A stretch of DNA of 64,000 bases, taken from NCBI GenBank assembly GCA_016702305.1, contig JADJEH010000009.1:124001-188000 (forward strand). Reading direction: 5' to 3'. The translations under genes were made by a program, and so were the position numbers. Source of the DNA: a bacterium. GTDB lineage: Bacteria > Electryoneota > RPQS01. A model generated the notes under the pieces. It made no database searches and was not told the DNA's origin. It saw only the letters and a program-made list of their open reading frames with translations. Numbering within the stretch: the first letter of the stretch is position 1; every line of letters begins with the position of its first letter. This document shows positions 16,228 to 25,697 of the stretch, piece after piece.

Positions 16228-17286
16228 TCATTTGAGTTTGATCGAGACGCTGACACGATGGGTTGTTCCCAAGTCGCGGGCATAGTACGCGTAGTCGGCG
16301 CTCATGCGCCAGAACGAGACGCCGGCGCCCGCGGACCATTCGTCGTGCCAGAGTCCACCGCGCAGTGAGAGCACGTTTTCGAAATTGTACTCGATGCCCG
16401 TGTGACGGCGGCGCTCATAGCGCTTTTCGGTTTCGTAGGCGATTGTCAGTCGGCTGTTGCGTCCAGGCATCTTCTGTTCGAGCGAGACCGAGCTGTAGAA
16501 ATTGGTGGGAACGGCGTCCTTGACGCCCTCGCCCCAGTCCACTTCCGTGCGCGTGGCGTCTTTAACGACGGCGCCGTAAGACAGCTTGGCGCGCCAATTC
16601 TCGAGGATAATTTCATCCAAGGGGAAGCGGAACTGAATACCCGCATCCGCACCGATTCCCGTGGACGAGGCGTCGCCGAGTTTATTGTTTATCAGTTTCA
16701 GATTGAGGCCAATCGGCATTTCCATGGGCACGGTGAAGTAGGACCAGCCGAGATCCATGGTGAACTGATTGTACTTGGCGAAAGTGAAGAACAGCGCCGA
16801 CTCGTTGTCCGTGAAAAGTCCGTCCGGCGCCGCGCCCGTGGCCAGAAGATACTCTTGAACGGAGTTGATATAAACCGTGTCGCCGTCCACGACCACATAG
16901 CGGAAGGCCGGCGCCCGGGCGAGTATCTCATTGACGACGTCGTCGTAGTTCGGGTGTGCTTGAATGTCCGGCACGCCCAGCCGAACGTAGTTAATCGCGA
17001 ACACGGATCCGGTAACGGGCAAGGTGATACCGGTCGAAGAGAAGTTCGCCAGCCCATCCCACAAGTCAGCGTACATGCCGGTGGCTTGAATACCGGTGAC
17101 GTAGCCCATCCCGGCGGGATTCCAGTAAAAACTCGAACCATCGTAGGTATGCGCCGCCATGGCACCGCCCATGGCAATGCCGCGGGCGCCGACGCCGAGT
17201 TCCAGAAACTCACCGGCATATTTGGCGGCGTGAGCCGACGAGCTCACCAGCAGCAGAAGCAGGGCGCTGAGCAGGATGTTTTTCAC
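16228..17286 (-). CDS. porV: PorV/PorQ-family outer-membrane protein
   Basis: 352-residue outer-membrane barrel with signal peptide (MKNILLSALLLLLVSSSAHA). The start of the mature protein has the diagnostic block GVGARGIAMGGAMAA followed by DGSSFYWNPAGM, shared by PorV, PorQ and related FadL-fold proteins. In Porphyromonas gingivalis, PorV takes T9SS cargo from the translocon to the sortase PorU. Here its start overlaps the porU-like stop by four bases (ATGA), which supports the PorV reading over the general PorQ or UPF0164 one. The C-terminal strands are amphipathic and end in a lysine. Confidence 0.85.
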   Translation of the reverse strand: MKNILLSALLLLLVSSSAHAAKYAGEFLELGVGARGIAMGGAMAAHTYDGSSFYWNPAGMGYVTGIQATGMYADLWDGLANFSSTGITLPVTGSVFAINYVRLGVPDIQAHPNYDDVVNEILARAPAFRYVVVDGDTVYINSVQEYLLATGAAPDGLFTDNESALFFTFAKYNQFTMDLGWSYFTVPMEMPIGLNLKLINNKLGDASSTGIGADAGIQFRFPLDEIILENWRAKLSYGAVVKDATRTEVDWGEGVKDAVPTNFYSSVSLEQKMPGRNSRLTIAYETEKRYERRRHTGIEYNFENVLSLRGGLWHDEWSAGAGVSFWRMSADYAYYARDLGTTHRVSVSIKLK

Positions 17287-20200
17287 AGGCGCACCTTGGC
17301 CAGCTTGACCGTTTCTTCGATGGTCTGATCGTGATGCTTGGCGATGATGCGCGCGAAGTATACGCCGTTGGCCACCTCTTCACCCTCGTCGTCGCGGCCA
17401 TCCCAGGTCATCGTGCGGTAGTTGGCGGTGGCCCGTTCGGTATCGCGCAAGGTTCGGATCAGGCGGCCTGAAACCGTGTAGATTTTGATTTGCGTGAAAT
17501 CATCGGTGACGCCCGTTAACACGTAGGCGATGGTCGTATTGTTGCGGAACGGATTGGGATAGTTGATCGCCCATTCGAAGCCGAACGTGCCGCGCACTTC
17601 AAATTGCGCGACGTACGACGAGACGTTGCCATAGTTGTCCGTGGCGCGCACTTCGAGTGTATGCTGACCGTCGGCGAGATCGGGTTCGATCATCGCCGTC
17701 AGCGCCGCGGCAGACACGAGGCTCGTGTCATTCCAGGCGATGAGATCGTCCGCCAGCGTATCCCCGTCAAGAATGAGATGGAATGTCTCGCCGGAACGCT
17801 GAACGCCCGCCGGATCACGGAACGTCGCAAAAATCTGCGGTCGGTCGGGGACGAGCGCGCCTTGCGTGAAGCGCAACCCGCCCACGGCGAGTTCGATGTT
17901 CGGTCCTTGCACGTCGGTTTGGCGGAACAGCGCAAGCTCACCGAGATGCGGAACGCTACCGGTAATACTGAGCTGCCAAACGACAATCGAGTCCAACGAC
18001 GGATTGCCGGGATTCGTGACGCGGAAGGTATCCACCGGCAGTCTCGTCGTCTGCAAGTTTGTCGCGCGCACCCAATAGTCACGGCGCGGATCACGCGCGA
18101 AGACTGCATAGTTATTGACCGGTACGGACGCGCGCAGCGTGTCCCGGCCTTCGAGCTTGAGCGTGACGAACAGCGGCATCGAATCAGACAGCGTGGCCAG
18201 CGTGTCGTCGAACATGGCCTTGAAGACGCCGTGCGTGCTCTGGCTGAACGGTGTGCGCAGCCCGAGAGCCTGAAGGCCGAACAGATCCGCTTGGGCCAGC
18301 GCACGCGGCTGTGTATAGCCGATGCTCGCGCTGTCGCGCGGCAGCGAGCCGGGCGGCACACGGACATAGAGCGTGTCTCGTTGGGTCATGGACCAGTAGC
18401 GATGAGCGCCGACCTGCAAGGGGCGGGCGTAGAAGGTGCCGATGGTCTGCGCCACGGGATAGTACTTGGGCAGCGCAATAGTCACATCACGGCGATTGTT
18501 GTTCTCGTTGCTTTCCCGATACTCGTTGTCAGGATCCGCGATGATCGTCAGGTCATAAGCCGCGGGACTGAGGCTTGTGGGCATCCATGCGCCCTGCTCC
18601 GCTTCGCCAAAGCCAAGCGTCGAGACGATGTGATCCACGGCAAAGGAGTCGAGCAGAACCCGCACCGTATCACCTGAAGCAAAGTACGTGCAATCACGTA
18701 CCGTAATCAGGCGGAACTTGACGTCGCCGATATCAGCCGTGGCGGACGAGCGGCTCACGCGGATCGGTTGATAATAGTACGGTCGGCGTCCACCCTGCTC
18801 GCCGGGCGACGACGATTGCACGAAAGTCAGATTGAAGTCGGGCTGCTGTTCGAGAGGCAGGTCATAGAAGCTCGATTCGATTTCATCCTGTCCGGTGGGA
18901 GTGACGAAGAATTTGATTCGGTAGGTCGCGCCTTCCGTGTCGAAATCGTAGGGGCCGAGCGGTAACGGCGTCTGGAAGTAACCGGGTTCGGTTTGGACCA
19001 TGTTCACGGTGTCAATCGTGATCGGACCTTGCGCCGGCGTATAAACGCCGCGATAGCGCACACGTTCTACGTCATCCTGATGCAGGATGGTGGCGCTGAC
19101 GCGGAACTCCTCACCACTGACCGCCACGGGTCCCGGCACGGGTAGGACGTCGAGAATCTGTACATGCTCAAGACTGTCAGCCAGGAAGATGGGCAGGCAG
19201 CCAATCGCGCTGCGGCGCGCAATCGGGTCGGTGATATAGACGACGGTCTTGCCGCGCGTTGCCACGAAACGCGGTAGGCCCACCGCCTCAGTCGTGCAGG
19301 GCCGCGATTCGCAATCAAGCGGGTCGAAGTCGCGCGGGTCAAAAGCGGGTGTGTGTGTCGAGCGCAGACTGAAGCGGACACGCGTTGTGTCAAATTGAAT
19401 GGCCTCGATTACATCACCGTTGTACGGCGCGACGTACGCTCGTAAAGCCTGTGACGGCTCCCACGGCGGGTTGATGATCACGCGCAGCGAGTCGGAATTC
19501 TCACCGTCGGTCGGGTCGAGGACGTTCGATTCGGCGAATATCTCCGGTTCGATCGTCTCCTTGGGAAGACTGAGACGCAGTCCCGGATCGCCGAGCAGGT
19601 TCATCATCATCATCATACCCATCGTCGGCGTGAACGTGACGGGGGTATTCAGCGCACTCCAATAGCGGGCCTTGTTGAACTGGACCGCTTCGCCGATGGT
19701 ATAGCCGGGCGGCTCAAGGAAGAAATCGAAAAGGTTGCGCTGCATGATCTGACCGGAAATTGCCCAACCGACGCCGGAGGAGCTGTAGAAGCCGATGCCC
19801 CCGATGAGATCATTGTTATTGTTGCGCGTGAACATGAACGCCTCACCGAGCACGGCTGACTGACTGCGGTCGTCAAAGGCGCCTACGTAGCAAGTGAAGT
19901 TGGTGATGAACGGGAACGAGAGCCGGTTGTTGAGCAGCCGCACGCCGTCCACCTGTATCAGTCGCGCGCCGGACCAGACGCCGCCGCCGCCGTGACCGTT
20001 GTAGTTTGCGACGACGCAGCCGTTGCGCAATTCGTCGCGCAAGCGAATCGGTCCCTGTCCGGCGGGGATGCTGTCGAGATAGAGACGCGTGACGTTGTAG
20101 CAGCGGTCGCCCTCCGTGAACATACGGATGGCGGGTTCCGAGTAGTTGCGCGAGAAGTTGTTAGAGCCGTCGAAAGTATCGGCAATCATCAGCACATTAC

Positions 20201-22706
20201 TTTGGAACATGCCCTGATAGTCAGGTTCCGTTTCGTATTTGATGATCTTGCCGACATAGGTCTGCAATTCGAGCGGTGTGCGGCACGAAATCCGACCGAC
20301 GGCGATATCGGGAATAATGTCGGAACCGGGGCCGGAGACACAGCCCATCAGATAGTCGGCGGAGGCCGCGCCGAAGCTCAGCGTCACAGCGGGGAATGAC
20401 GGAATCTGGTTCCCGGGGACGTTGCCTTCGCGCTGTTCCAAGACGGCGTCGCCAATCAGACAGCAGTGCGTCGGGCGCACATCCCAGTTGTCGTAGGCAT
20501 ACTGCAGGAAGTCATGCACGGCGTACGGCGTGACCAGGCCGCCCGAAAACTGTTCATAGATTTCCGACAGCGGGATGGTCAGCACGGAGTTGTCAAAGCT
20601 GATCCGCCGCAGGCTATCCAGAATACGCAGCGAGGTGTCGGCCAGGAATGGATCGTAGGCGATCATGACATACTCCGCGCCCGTGTTATTGCGCAGATCA
20701 ATCTGAATCGTGTCAGGCTCCATGCGGAACGGCGGGAAGATGTAATTCTCGCCGAAGACCAACACATCCTGCGGCCCGTCGGAAATGATGGGAAAGCGCA
20801 CGGACCAACTGGCGCTTTCGTCCGCGGGCGTGACGCGGCGCGTGTCAAGCGACGTGAGGCGGGCCTGGCCAAGTTTCCAGACTTGCACGTTCGGCGTACC
20901 GAAGCCGCGAATATCATACGCGAACGTGTCGCCCAGCGTCTTGTCGAAGTGGAAGCGGAATTCGCCGTTGCGCGACCGCATGTCGCGTTCGTATTCGAGT
21001 TCAAACCAGTTGACCAGTACCTTGTCGAGCGTTCCCGAAAGTTCGTTACCGGGCACGGTCACCGAAAAGGTGTTGATGCCGTTCAGCAGGTCCTCGGTTT
21101 GGATGTGGCTGACACCGGAATCGAGTACGGTCTCGAAGATGATCGGCTCTTCGGCAACCCACGACGTGTCCGGATCGGATAGGCTCTGCTTGCCGGCCGT
21201 CAGACCGTTATCGGTCAGACCGTTAAGCGAGACCGTTGCGTAGTGATTGAGGATCAGGCCGCCGGGGCTATAGCCGGTCATGCAGGCGCGCACGATGACC
21301 GGGAAGAAGCTGAAGGGCGCGTTGGGATTGGGAAAGGGGACGAATTCGTCAAAGTTGCGCGACGTGAGCGCGTCAATGCGATCGCCCCAGAACCAGTTAT
21401 CCTGAATCAGCGCCAGCGGTCCTTCGCGGGTAAGCCGCGAACTTAGATAAATCGGCGACTGCGACAGTCGGTCGTAGTAACGGTCGCGCTCGAAGTGCAT
21501 AGTGACACGCACGCTGCGCTCGAGCGAGAGGTTCCAGGTGGGCTGCCACGACCCATTGATCTCACCCAGCCTCATGCCCGGCCGTCCGTCGCCCCAATAG
21601 AGCAAATAGCAATTTTCAGCCGAAAACGGGTCCTGATACAGCGACGGGACTTTGTCGAGGTAGGTGCGCTCGTTGCGCTCACCGAAAAACTCGACATAGT
21701 CGAAGTCATCGAAGCTGCCATCTTCCTGTCCTTCGACCACAATCGGGATCTCGCGACCCTTATTGTAGACGTGCAGGTCCCATGGCGTTACACGGTCCAG
21801 CGGCACGCCCATTAGGTGCATGTACTCACCGGTGAGGCGCACGATGCTGGTTTCGCGGACGTAGACCCGCCAACTGTTGACGTTGTAGATCGGGCCTTCG
21901 TGGTCGTCGAGGTTGTCGTGTTCACGGGTTTCCCGCCGATCCGGGATCCGCGTGGGCAGAGCGGATTCGGCGAGGATGCCGAGCATATTACGGAGGGCAC
22001 GGGACTCAGTCGCACGATCAGCCATCCGCATTTCGTCATTTGACGAATTAGGCAGAAGAATCTGAATTTTTGCCGACTTCAGAATCCGGCCCATTCCGGT
22101 TAAAGTATTGACTTGAACTGGTTTTAGGGTCACAGACCGCAACTGGTGACCACGGTAGACTCCGGCCTCGGACACCTCAACATTGCGGTCCGGAGTGAGC
22201 TGCGCCGACTTCGGCTGCCGGAGCTGGCGGTCCAAAAGCGAGAGGCCTTCGGACTGCACGCGCGTAATGCCCGCCGCCTCCTCGCTGGGGGCCGAAGGTC
22301 GGTCGTCAATAATCCAATCCTCGGGCATCGGCAGGCAGTCGCCGAGGAGTAGCGGGGCATATTCGGGATTGAGCAGGGTCACTGAAACCTGCCCGGGCAA
22401 GGCATCGAACACCTCGGACAGGGTCGGGAGGAGAATGACACCCGGCTCATGGGCGAGGTTCGTCCCGGCCATCCGTACCTCGGTGACCTGCCCCGTGACG
22501 GGATCGGTGACTGTCTCGGTAGGCGGGGCGTACCACTCGAGGAGGATACGATCCGGGCCGATTTCAAGCACGCGCAGCCCCGGCTCGACCTTTTTCGCAA
22601 GCGGTTTGAGCGCCGTCGGCTTCTGCTTGGCGGCTTGGGAGAAGCTCTGCCAAAAGAGGCCCGTCAGCGCAATTAAGACGATAATAATCGGAATCTTAGA
22701 TTTCAT
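17283..22706 (-). CDS. porU: T9SS sortase, PorU-like (C25 peptidase)
   Basis: 1,807 residues from ATG 22706. A hydrophobic signal (IPIIIVLIALTGLFWQSFSQA) is followed by an N-terminal beta-rich part, then a gingipain-type C25 peptidase domain with the likely catalytic His905 (YNGHGGGG) and Cys939 (NFTCYVGAFDD). Long beta-sandwich repeats with CARDB- or Ig-like segments follow, and the end is a FlgD-Ig/type A sorting-like domain (NYPNPFRNN, then NGVYFARI). PorU cleaves cargo sorting domains and attaches cargo to the surface. The P. gingivalis protein is about 1,150 residues, so this one carries some 600 extra residues. It is the first gene of an operon with porV. Confidence 0.87.
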   Translation of the reverse strand: MKSKIPIIIVLIALTGLFWQSFSQAAKQKPTALKPLAKKVEPGLRVLEIGPDRILLEWYAPPTETVTDPVTGQVTEVRMAGTNLAHEPGVILLPTLSEVFDALPGQVSVTLLNPEYAPLLLGDCLPMPEDWIIDDRPSAPSEEAAGITRVQSEGLSLLDRQLRQPKSAQLTPDRNVEVSEAGVYRGHQLRSVTLKPVQVNTLTGMGRILKSAKIQILLPNSSNDEMRMADRATESRALRNMLGILAESALPTRIPDRRETREHDNLDDHEGPIYNVNSWRVYVRETSIVRLTGEYMHLMGVPLDRVTPWDLHVYNKGREIPIVVEGQEDGSFDDFDYVEFFGERNERTYLDKVPSLYQDPFSAENCYLLYWGDGRPGMRLGEINGSWQPTWNLSLERSVRVTMHFERDRYYDRLSQSPIYLSSRLTREGPLALIQDNWFWGDRIDALTSRNFDEFVPFPNPNAPFSFFPVIVRACMTGYSPGGLILNHYATVSLNGLTDNGLTAGKQSLSDPDTSWVAEEPIIFETVLDSGVSHIQTEDLLNGINTFSVTVPGNELSGTLDKVLVNWFELEYERDMRSRNGEFRFHFDKTLGDTFAYDIRGFGTPNVQVWKLGQARLTSLDTRRVTPADESASWSVRFPIISDGPQDVLVFGENYIFPPFRMEPDTIQIDLRNNTGAEYVMIAYDPFLADTSLRILDSLRRISFDNSVLTIPLSEIYEQFSGGLVTPYAVHDFLQYAYDNWDVRPTHCCLIGDAVLEQREGNVPGNQIPSFPAVTLSFGAASADYLMGCVSGPGSDIIPDIAVGRISCRTPLELQTYVGKIIKYETEPDYQGMFQSNVLMIADTFDGSNNFSRNYSEPAIRMFTEGDRCYNVTRLYLDSIPAGQGPIRLRDELRNGCVVANYNGHGGGGVWSGARLIQVDGVRLLNNRLSFPFITNFTCYVGAFDDRSQSAVLGEAFMFTRNNNNDLIGGIGFYSSSGVGWAISGQIMQRNLFDFFLEPPGYTIGEAVQFNKARYWSALNTPVTFTPTMGMMMMMNLLGDPGLRLSLPKETIEPEIFAESNVLDPTDGENSDSLRVIINPPWEPSQALRAYVAPYNGDVIEAIQFDTTRVRFSLRSTHTPAFDPRDFDPLDCESRPCTTEAVGLPRFVATRGKTVVYITDPIARRSAIGCLPIFLADSLEHVQILDVLPVPGPVAVSGEEFRVSATILHQDDVERVRYRGVYTPAQGPITIDTVNMVQTEPGYFQTPLPLGPYDFDTEGATYRIKFFVTPTGQDEIESSFYDLPLEQQPDFNLTFVQSSSPGEQGGRRPYYYQPIRVSRSSATADIGDVKFRLITVRDCTYFASGDTVRVLLDSFAVDHIVSTLGFGEAEQGAWMPTSLSPAAYDLTIIADPDNEYRESNENNNRRDVTIALPKYYPVAQTIGTFYARPLQVGAHRYWSMTQRDTLYVRVPPGSLPRDSASIGYTQPRALAQADLFGLQALGLRTPFSQSTHGVFKAMFDDTLATLSDSMPLFVTLKLEGRDTLRASVPVNNYAVFARDPRRDYWVRATNLQTTRLPVDTFRVTNPGNPSLDSIVVWQLSITGSVPHLGELALFRQTDVQGPNIELAVGGLRFTQGALVPDRPQIFATFRDPAGVQRSGETFHLILDGDTLADDLIAWNDTSLVSAAALTAMIEPDLADGQHTLEVRATDNYGNVSSYVAQFEVRGTFGFEWAINYPNPFRNNTTIAYVLTGVTDDFTQIKIYTVSGRLIRTLRDTERATANYRTMTWDGRDDEGEEVANGVYFARIIAKHHDQTIEETVKLAKVRL

Positions 22707-22731
22707 GCTTGCTATAGAGGGTGCCATAAAC

Positions 22732-22752
22732 AAAAAGTTCGCGAACCTTTTT
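22732..22752 (-). terminator. Terminator-like hairpin in the porU leader
   Basis: On the minus strand the RNA reads AAAAAGG-TTCGCGAA-CTTTTT followed by GTTT, an A/T-flanked palindrome with a T-run. It lies between the promoter and the first codon, so it could act as an attenuator. The stem is weak in its lower part. Confidence 0.35.
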
Positions 22753-22886
22753 CCCCTCCGGCGTAACCACACGGCACGAGGAGTCGCTCTGGTTGGAAGG
22801 ACTCCGGCCGAAGAAAGCAGTTACATCGAACGGGAAAAGGGTGAGCGAACTTTCGCTGGGTATCTCTCGTGTCAAAATGACTCAGG

Positions 22887-22915
22887 AGTATAGGTATCTT
22901 TTTCCAGCTTGTCAA
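22887..22915 (-). promoter_or_regulatory. Sigma70-like promoter of the porU-porV operon
   Basis: Minus strand: perfect TTGACA (22915-22910), 17-base spacer, TATACT (22892-22887), one base off consensus. Predicted transcript start near 22880, about 175 bases before the porU ATG. Confidence 0.75.
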
Positions 22916-23049
22916 GAGAATATAGGCCTTTACCAACGGAAATCCAGGGTTTACAGCGACTGGGCAGTCACCGCTTCCTATGGTGCAAAGGTTAGACCGA
23001 CCTTGACCCACACCAGCTCACGCGGGTGGCGAGAAGCTCAATTTTCGCC

Positions 23050-23078
23050 TTGAAGTCCTGCATAAAATTCTCTATAAT
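23050..23078 (+). promoter_or_regulatory. Sigma70-like promoter of pgi
   Basis: TTGAAG (23050-23055), 17-base spacer, perfect TATAAT (23073-23078). The predicted start near 23085 gives a leader of about 120 bases before the pgi ATG. Confidence 0.7.
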
Positions 23079-23204
23079 TGGTACTTAGCAGAAAAATCTA
23101 AAGGCGGGCCAGGGACGGCAGCCAAGCCGCCCGGCCGGACAGCCCTATTGTAGCCATCCTCGGGACTTGCGATCCGCGCAGCCCGTTAGCCGTTGGGAGT
23201 ATTC

Positions 23205-24569
23205 ATGTCGCTGAACATTCAAGTCAGTTACGCCCTATCGAAAAAGCTCGCGGGCCACGGGATCTCGAACGAGATGCTGAAGCCTGCTTTGGAGCGCACG
23301 ACGAAGGCCGTCGAGCATGTACGGAGTGAACGCGCGGCGGGTAAGCTGCCCTATCTGGATTTGCCGGAAGACGGCAAGACGAAAGCGGCGTGCCGTGAGC
23401 TGGCCGAGAAATTCAGCGGCTACGAGAATTTCCTGCTCGCAGGAATCGGCGGCAGCTCGCTCGGACCGTTAGCGATCTTTCAGGCACTGGGACATCCGCT
23501 GCACAATCTGCTGAGCGGTGCGAAGCGCAAAGGCGCCCCGCGCTTTTTCGCGCTGGACAATATTGATCCCGTGCAGGCGGATGCTTTGTTCTCGTTCTGC
23601 AAGCCGGAAAAGACCGTTTACAACGTGATTTCGAAGAGCGGCGCCACGGCGGAAACGGCGGCGGCGACGCTGCTGATCTTCGAGCAGCTGCAGAAGAAAT
23701 TGGGCGGCAACTGGAAGAAGAACGTCGTCTGCACGACCGATCCGACTACGGGGGATTTGCGCAAGCTGTGCAACGCGGAAGGCTTGCAGACATTACCGCT
23801 GCATTCGGGTGTGGGCGGCCGGTTCTCGGTGCTGACGCCGGTGGGCCTGTTCCCGTCTTATTGTCTGGGTTATGACGTGGATGCAATGCTGGCGGGCGCG
23901 GCGGAGATGCGCGAGCGCTGCTTCGACACGGACCCGCACCGCAATCCGGCGACCCAACTGGCCGCGCTGCTCTATCTGCTGGACACGACGCAGCACAAGA
24001 AGATGCACGTCATGATGGCCTACGCCAACGGACTCTATGGTCTGGCCGATTGGTTCCGACAGTTGTGGGCCGAATCGCTGGGCAAGGAGCTTGATGTGGA
24101 AGGTCGCGTGGTGAACGTCGGTCCGACGCCGCTGAAGGCCATGGGCGCGACCGATCAGCATTCGCAGGTGCAGCTCTATATCGAGGGGCCGCACGACAAG
24201 GTCTTCCTGTTCCTTGAAGCGAAAAAATTTGGCAAGCGTGTGAAGCTGCCGGAACTCTACCCGCAGGTATCCTCGCTGAACTATCTCGGCGGACAGTCGC
24301 TGAACAAGCTGATGGCGGCGGAGTTTGCGGCCACGCGCGAAGCCCTGGCCCAGCGCGGTCGTCCGTCCATCACGATGACCTTCCCTGAAGTGGATGCGCA
24401 CGCGGTCGGCGAGTTCTTCATGCTGTGGGAAATGACCACATCGCTCGCCGGTGCGCTCTACCGCATCAACCCCTACGACCAACCGGGCGTAGAATTAGGC
24501 AAAGTCCTAACCTACGGACTGATGGGCCGCGCAGGCTTTGAAGACAAGGTGAAGGGGATGAAGGTATAA
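23205..24569 (+). CDS. pgi: Glucose-6-phosphate isomerase
   Basis: Interconverts glucose 6-phosphate and fructose 6-phosphate in glycolysis and gluconeogenesis. 453 residues, the length of the shorter bacterial form. ATG 23205 is preceded by GGGAG with suitable spacing. Both family signatures are visible: GVGGRFSVLTPVG and, near the C-terminus, YDQPGVELGK. The sugar-phosphate binding loops GIGGSSLGP and SKSGATAETAA are intact. A near-consensus promoter lies upstream, and the small lipoprotein gene follows after 16 bases. Confidence 0.96.
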   Translation: MSLNIQVSYALSKKLAGHGISNEMLKPALERTTKAVEHVRSERAAGKLPYLDLPEDGKTKAACRELAEKFSGYENFLLAGIGGSSLGPLAIFQALGHPLHNLLSGAKRKGAPRFFALDNIDPVQADALFSFCKPEKTVYNVISKSGATAETAAATLLIFEQLQKKLGGNWKKNVVCTTDPTTGDLRKLCNAEGLQTLPLHSGVGGRFSVLTPVGLFPSYCLGYDVDAMLAGAAEMRERCFDTDPHRNPATQLAALLYLLDTTQHKKMHVMMAYANGLYGLADWFRQLWAESLGKELDVEGRVVNVGPTPLKAMGATDQHSQVQLYIEGPHDKVFLFLEAKKFGKRVKLPELYPQVSSLNYLGGQSLNKLMAAEFAATREALAQRGRPSITMTFPEVDAHAVGEFFMLWEMTTSLAGALYRINPYDQPGVELGKVLTYGLMGRAGFEDKVKGMKV

Positions 24570-24585
24570 CCTCATAGGAGGGGTT

Positions 24586-25173
24586 ATGCGTTGGCTGCTT
24601 CTTGCACTGCTGCCGTTCCTTTCATCTTGCGCTCACCAATTCGTCCTGCGCAAAGACGCTCCGCCGGAGCGCTACGCCGAGGCGCAGCAGTTCTTGCATC
24701 AGGATCGCGCGGCGCGGCTGTTCACGAAGACGGAAACGATGCTGCGGGTGACGGATTGGCATATCGGTCCCGATTCGACAACCTACCGCATTGACGGCGC
24801 GACCGACCGCGTCGTGATGCTGAACGAGCGCATTCGCACGCTGACGACACAGGATTCGCGCATGGGAACGCGAAACGGCGCAATAACAGGCGCAATCGTG
24901 GGTAGCGGAATGGGTTTGCTCGTCGGGTTGCTAATTTCTGCGATAGACCCGCAATACCATTGTGAGACGGGCCCTGAAGAACCTGACTACAATTGGTCGT
25001 GCGGACGAAGAGACGATAATGATGCTGTAATTATTCTCTCCGGTGTCGGGATCGGCGCTGCAATCGGCACCGTTGGCGGTGCCCTAATCGGCAGTCAGAC
25101 AGGCACGATGCGTTCTGTGGTTTATTATCCCGACCCGAAAGATCCCCGCCGATGGGAATACTTGCCCCGATAG
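24586..25173 (+). CDS. Glycine-zipper lipoprotein of unknown function
   Basis: 195 residues with a lipobox (FLSSC) after a short hydrophobic signal, so probably a membrane lipoprotein anchored at Cys15. Two glycine-rich hydrophobic stretches (ITGAIVGSGMGLLVGLLI and GVGIGAAIGTVGGALIG) look like glycine zippers, which insert in membranes or pack helices. Between them is a short Cys-containing acidic loop. The ATG follows ATAGGAGGGG. No family could be named. The 3' end overlaps the glutathione peroxidase gene by 22 bases. Confidence 0.75.
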   Translation: MRWLLLALLPFLSSCAHQFVLRKDAPPERYAEAQQFLHQDRAARLFTKTETMLRVTDWHIGPDSTTYRIDGATDRVVMLNERIRTLTTQDSRMGTRNGAITGAIVGSGMGLLVGLLISAIDPQYHCETGPEEPDYNWSCGRRDDNDAVIILSGVGIGAAIGTVGGALIGSQTGTMRSVVYYPDPKDPRRWEYLPR

Positions 25174-25697
25174 TTTTTGCACTTCTCTTTTCTACGTCCG
25201 TGGCTTCCGAACTCTACTCCATCCCCTTCCAAACCAACTCCGGCGACACGACGTCACTCGCGGCCTACAAAGGCCAAGTAGTGATGGTTGTGAATACCGC
25301 CAGCGAGTGCGGACATACGCCGCAGTATGCAAACCTTGAGAAGCTGTACGAGCAGTACAAGTCGCGCGGGTTTGTGGTGCTTGCGTTTCCGTCGAACGAT
25401 TTCGGTGCGCAAGAACCCGGATCGGATGCACAGATTCAACAATTTTGCGCCACGAACTTCGGCGTGACCTTCCCGCTGATGAAAAAGATACCGGTGCTGG
25501 GCGAGCACAAGCATCCGCTCTACAAACATCTGGTCCAGCAGAGCGAAGCACAGGCCGAGGTTGAATGGAACTTCACAAAGTTTCTGATTGACCGCAACGG
25601 CAAGGTTGCGGCACGGATTCACTACCGCACGCTCCCGGACGCGCCGGAGGTGGTCGCGCAGATTGAATCACTTCTGGAGGCGAAACCTTCGGAATGA
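25152..25697 (+). CDS. Glutathione peroxidase family protein (periplasmic, likely thioredoxin-type)
   Basis: Thiol peroxidase of the GPx fold, 181 residues with a signal peptide (MGILAPIVFALLFSTSVAS), so it probably reduces peroxides in the periplasm. The catalytic tetrad is present: Cys53 (TASECGHTPQ, cysteine instead of selenocysteine), Gln87 (FGAQEPG), Trp139 and Asn140 (EWNFTKF). Cys99 in FCATNFGVTFP matches the resolving cysteine of yeast Gpx3, suggesting a thioredoxin-like rather than glutathione partner. It overlaps the upstream lipoprotein by 22 bases and the next gene by four (ATGA). Confidence 0.92.
   Translation: MGILAPIVFALLFSTSVASELYSIPFQTNSGDTTSLAAYKGQVVMVVNTASECGHTPQYANLEKLYEQYKSRGFVVLAFPSNDFGAQEPGSDAQIQQFCATNFGVTFPLMKKIPVLGEHKHPLYKHLVQQSEAQAEVEWNFTKFLIDRNGKVAARIHYRTLPDAPEVVAQIESLLEAKPSE

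Larger units (their letters stand above)
22707..23204. other. Divergent control region between porU operon and pgi
   Basis: About 500 bases without a convincing gene. It holds a strong minus-strand sigma70-like promoter for porU (22887-22915), a leader of roughly 175 bases with a hairpin just before the gene, and a plus-strand sigma70-like promoter for pgi (23050-23078). Short reading frames cross both promoters and have no protein-like features. Confidence 0.7.

Noticed and set aside
22793..23053. Short plus-strand frame in the porU-pgi spacer
   Set aside because: It runs through both predicted promoters and has no family features.
23086..23192. G/C-rich stretch before pgi considered as tRNA or riboswitch
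   Set aside because: No cloverleaf, anticodon loop or known aptamer core could be drawn.
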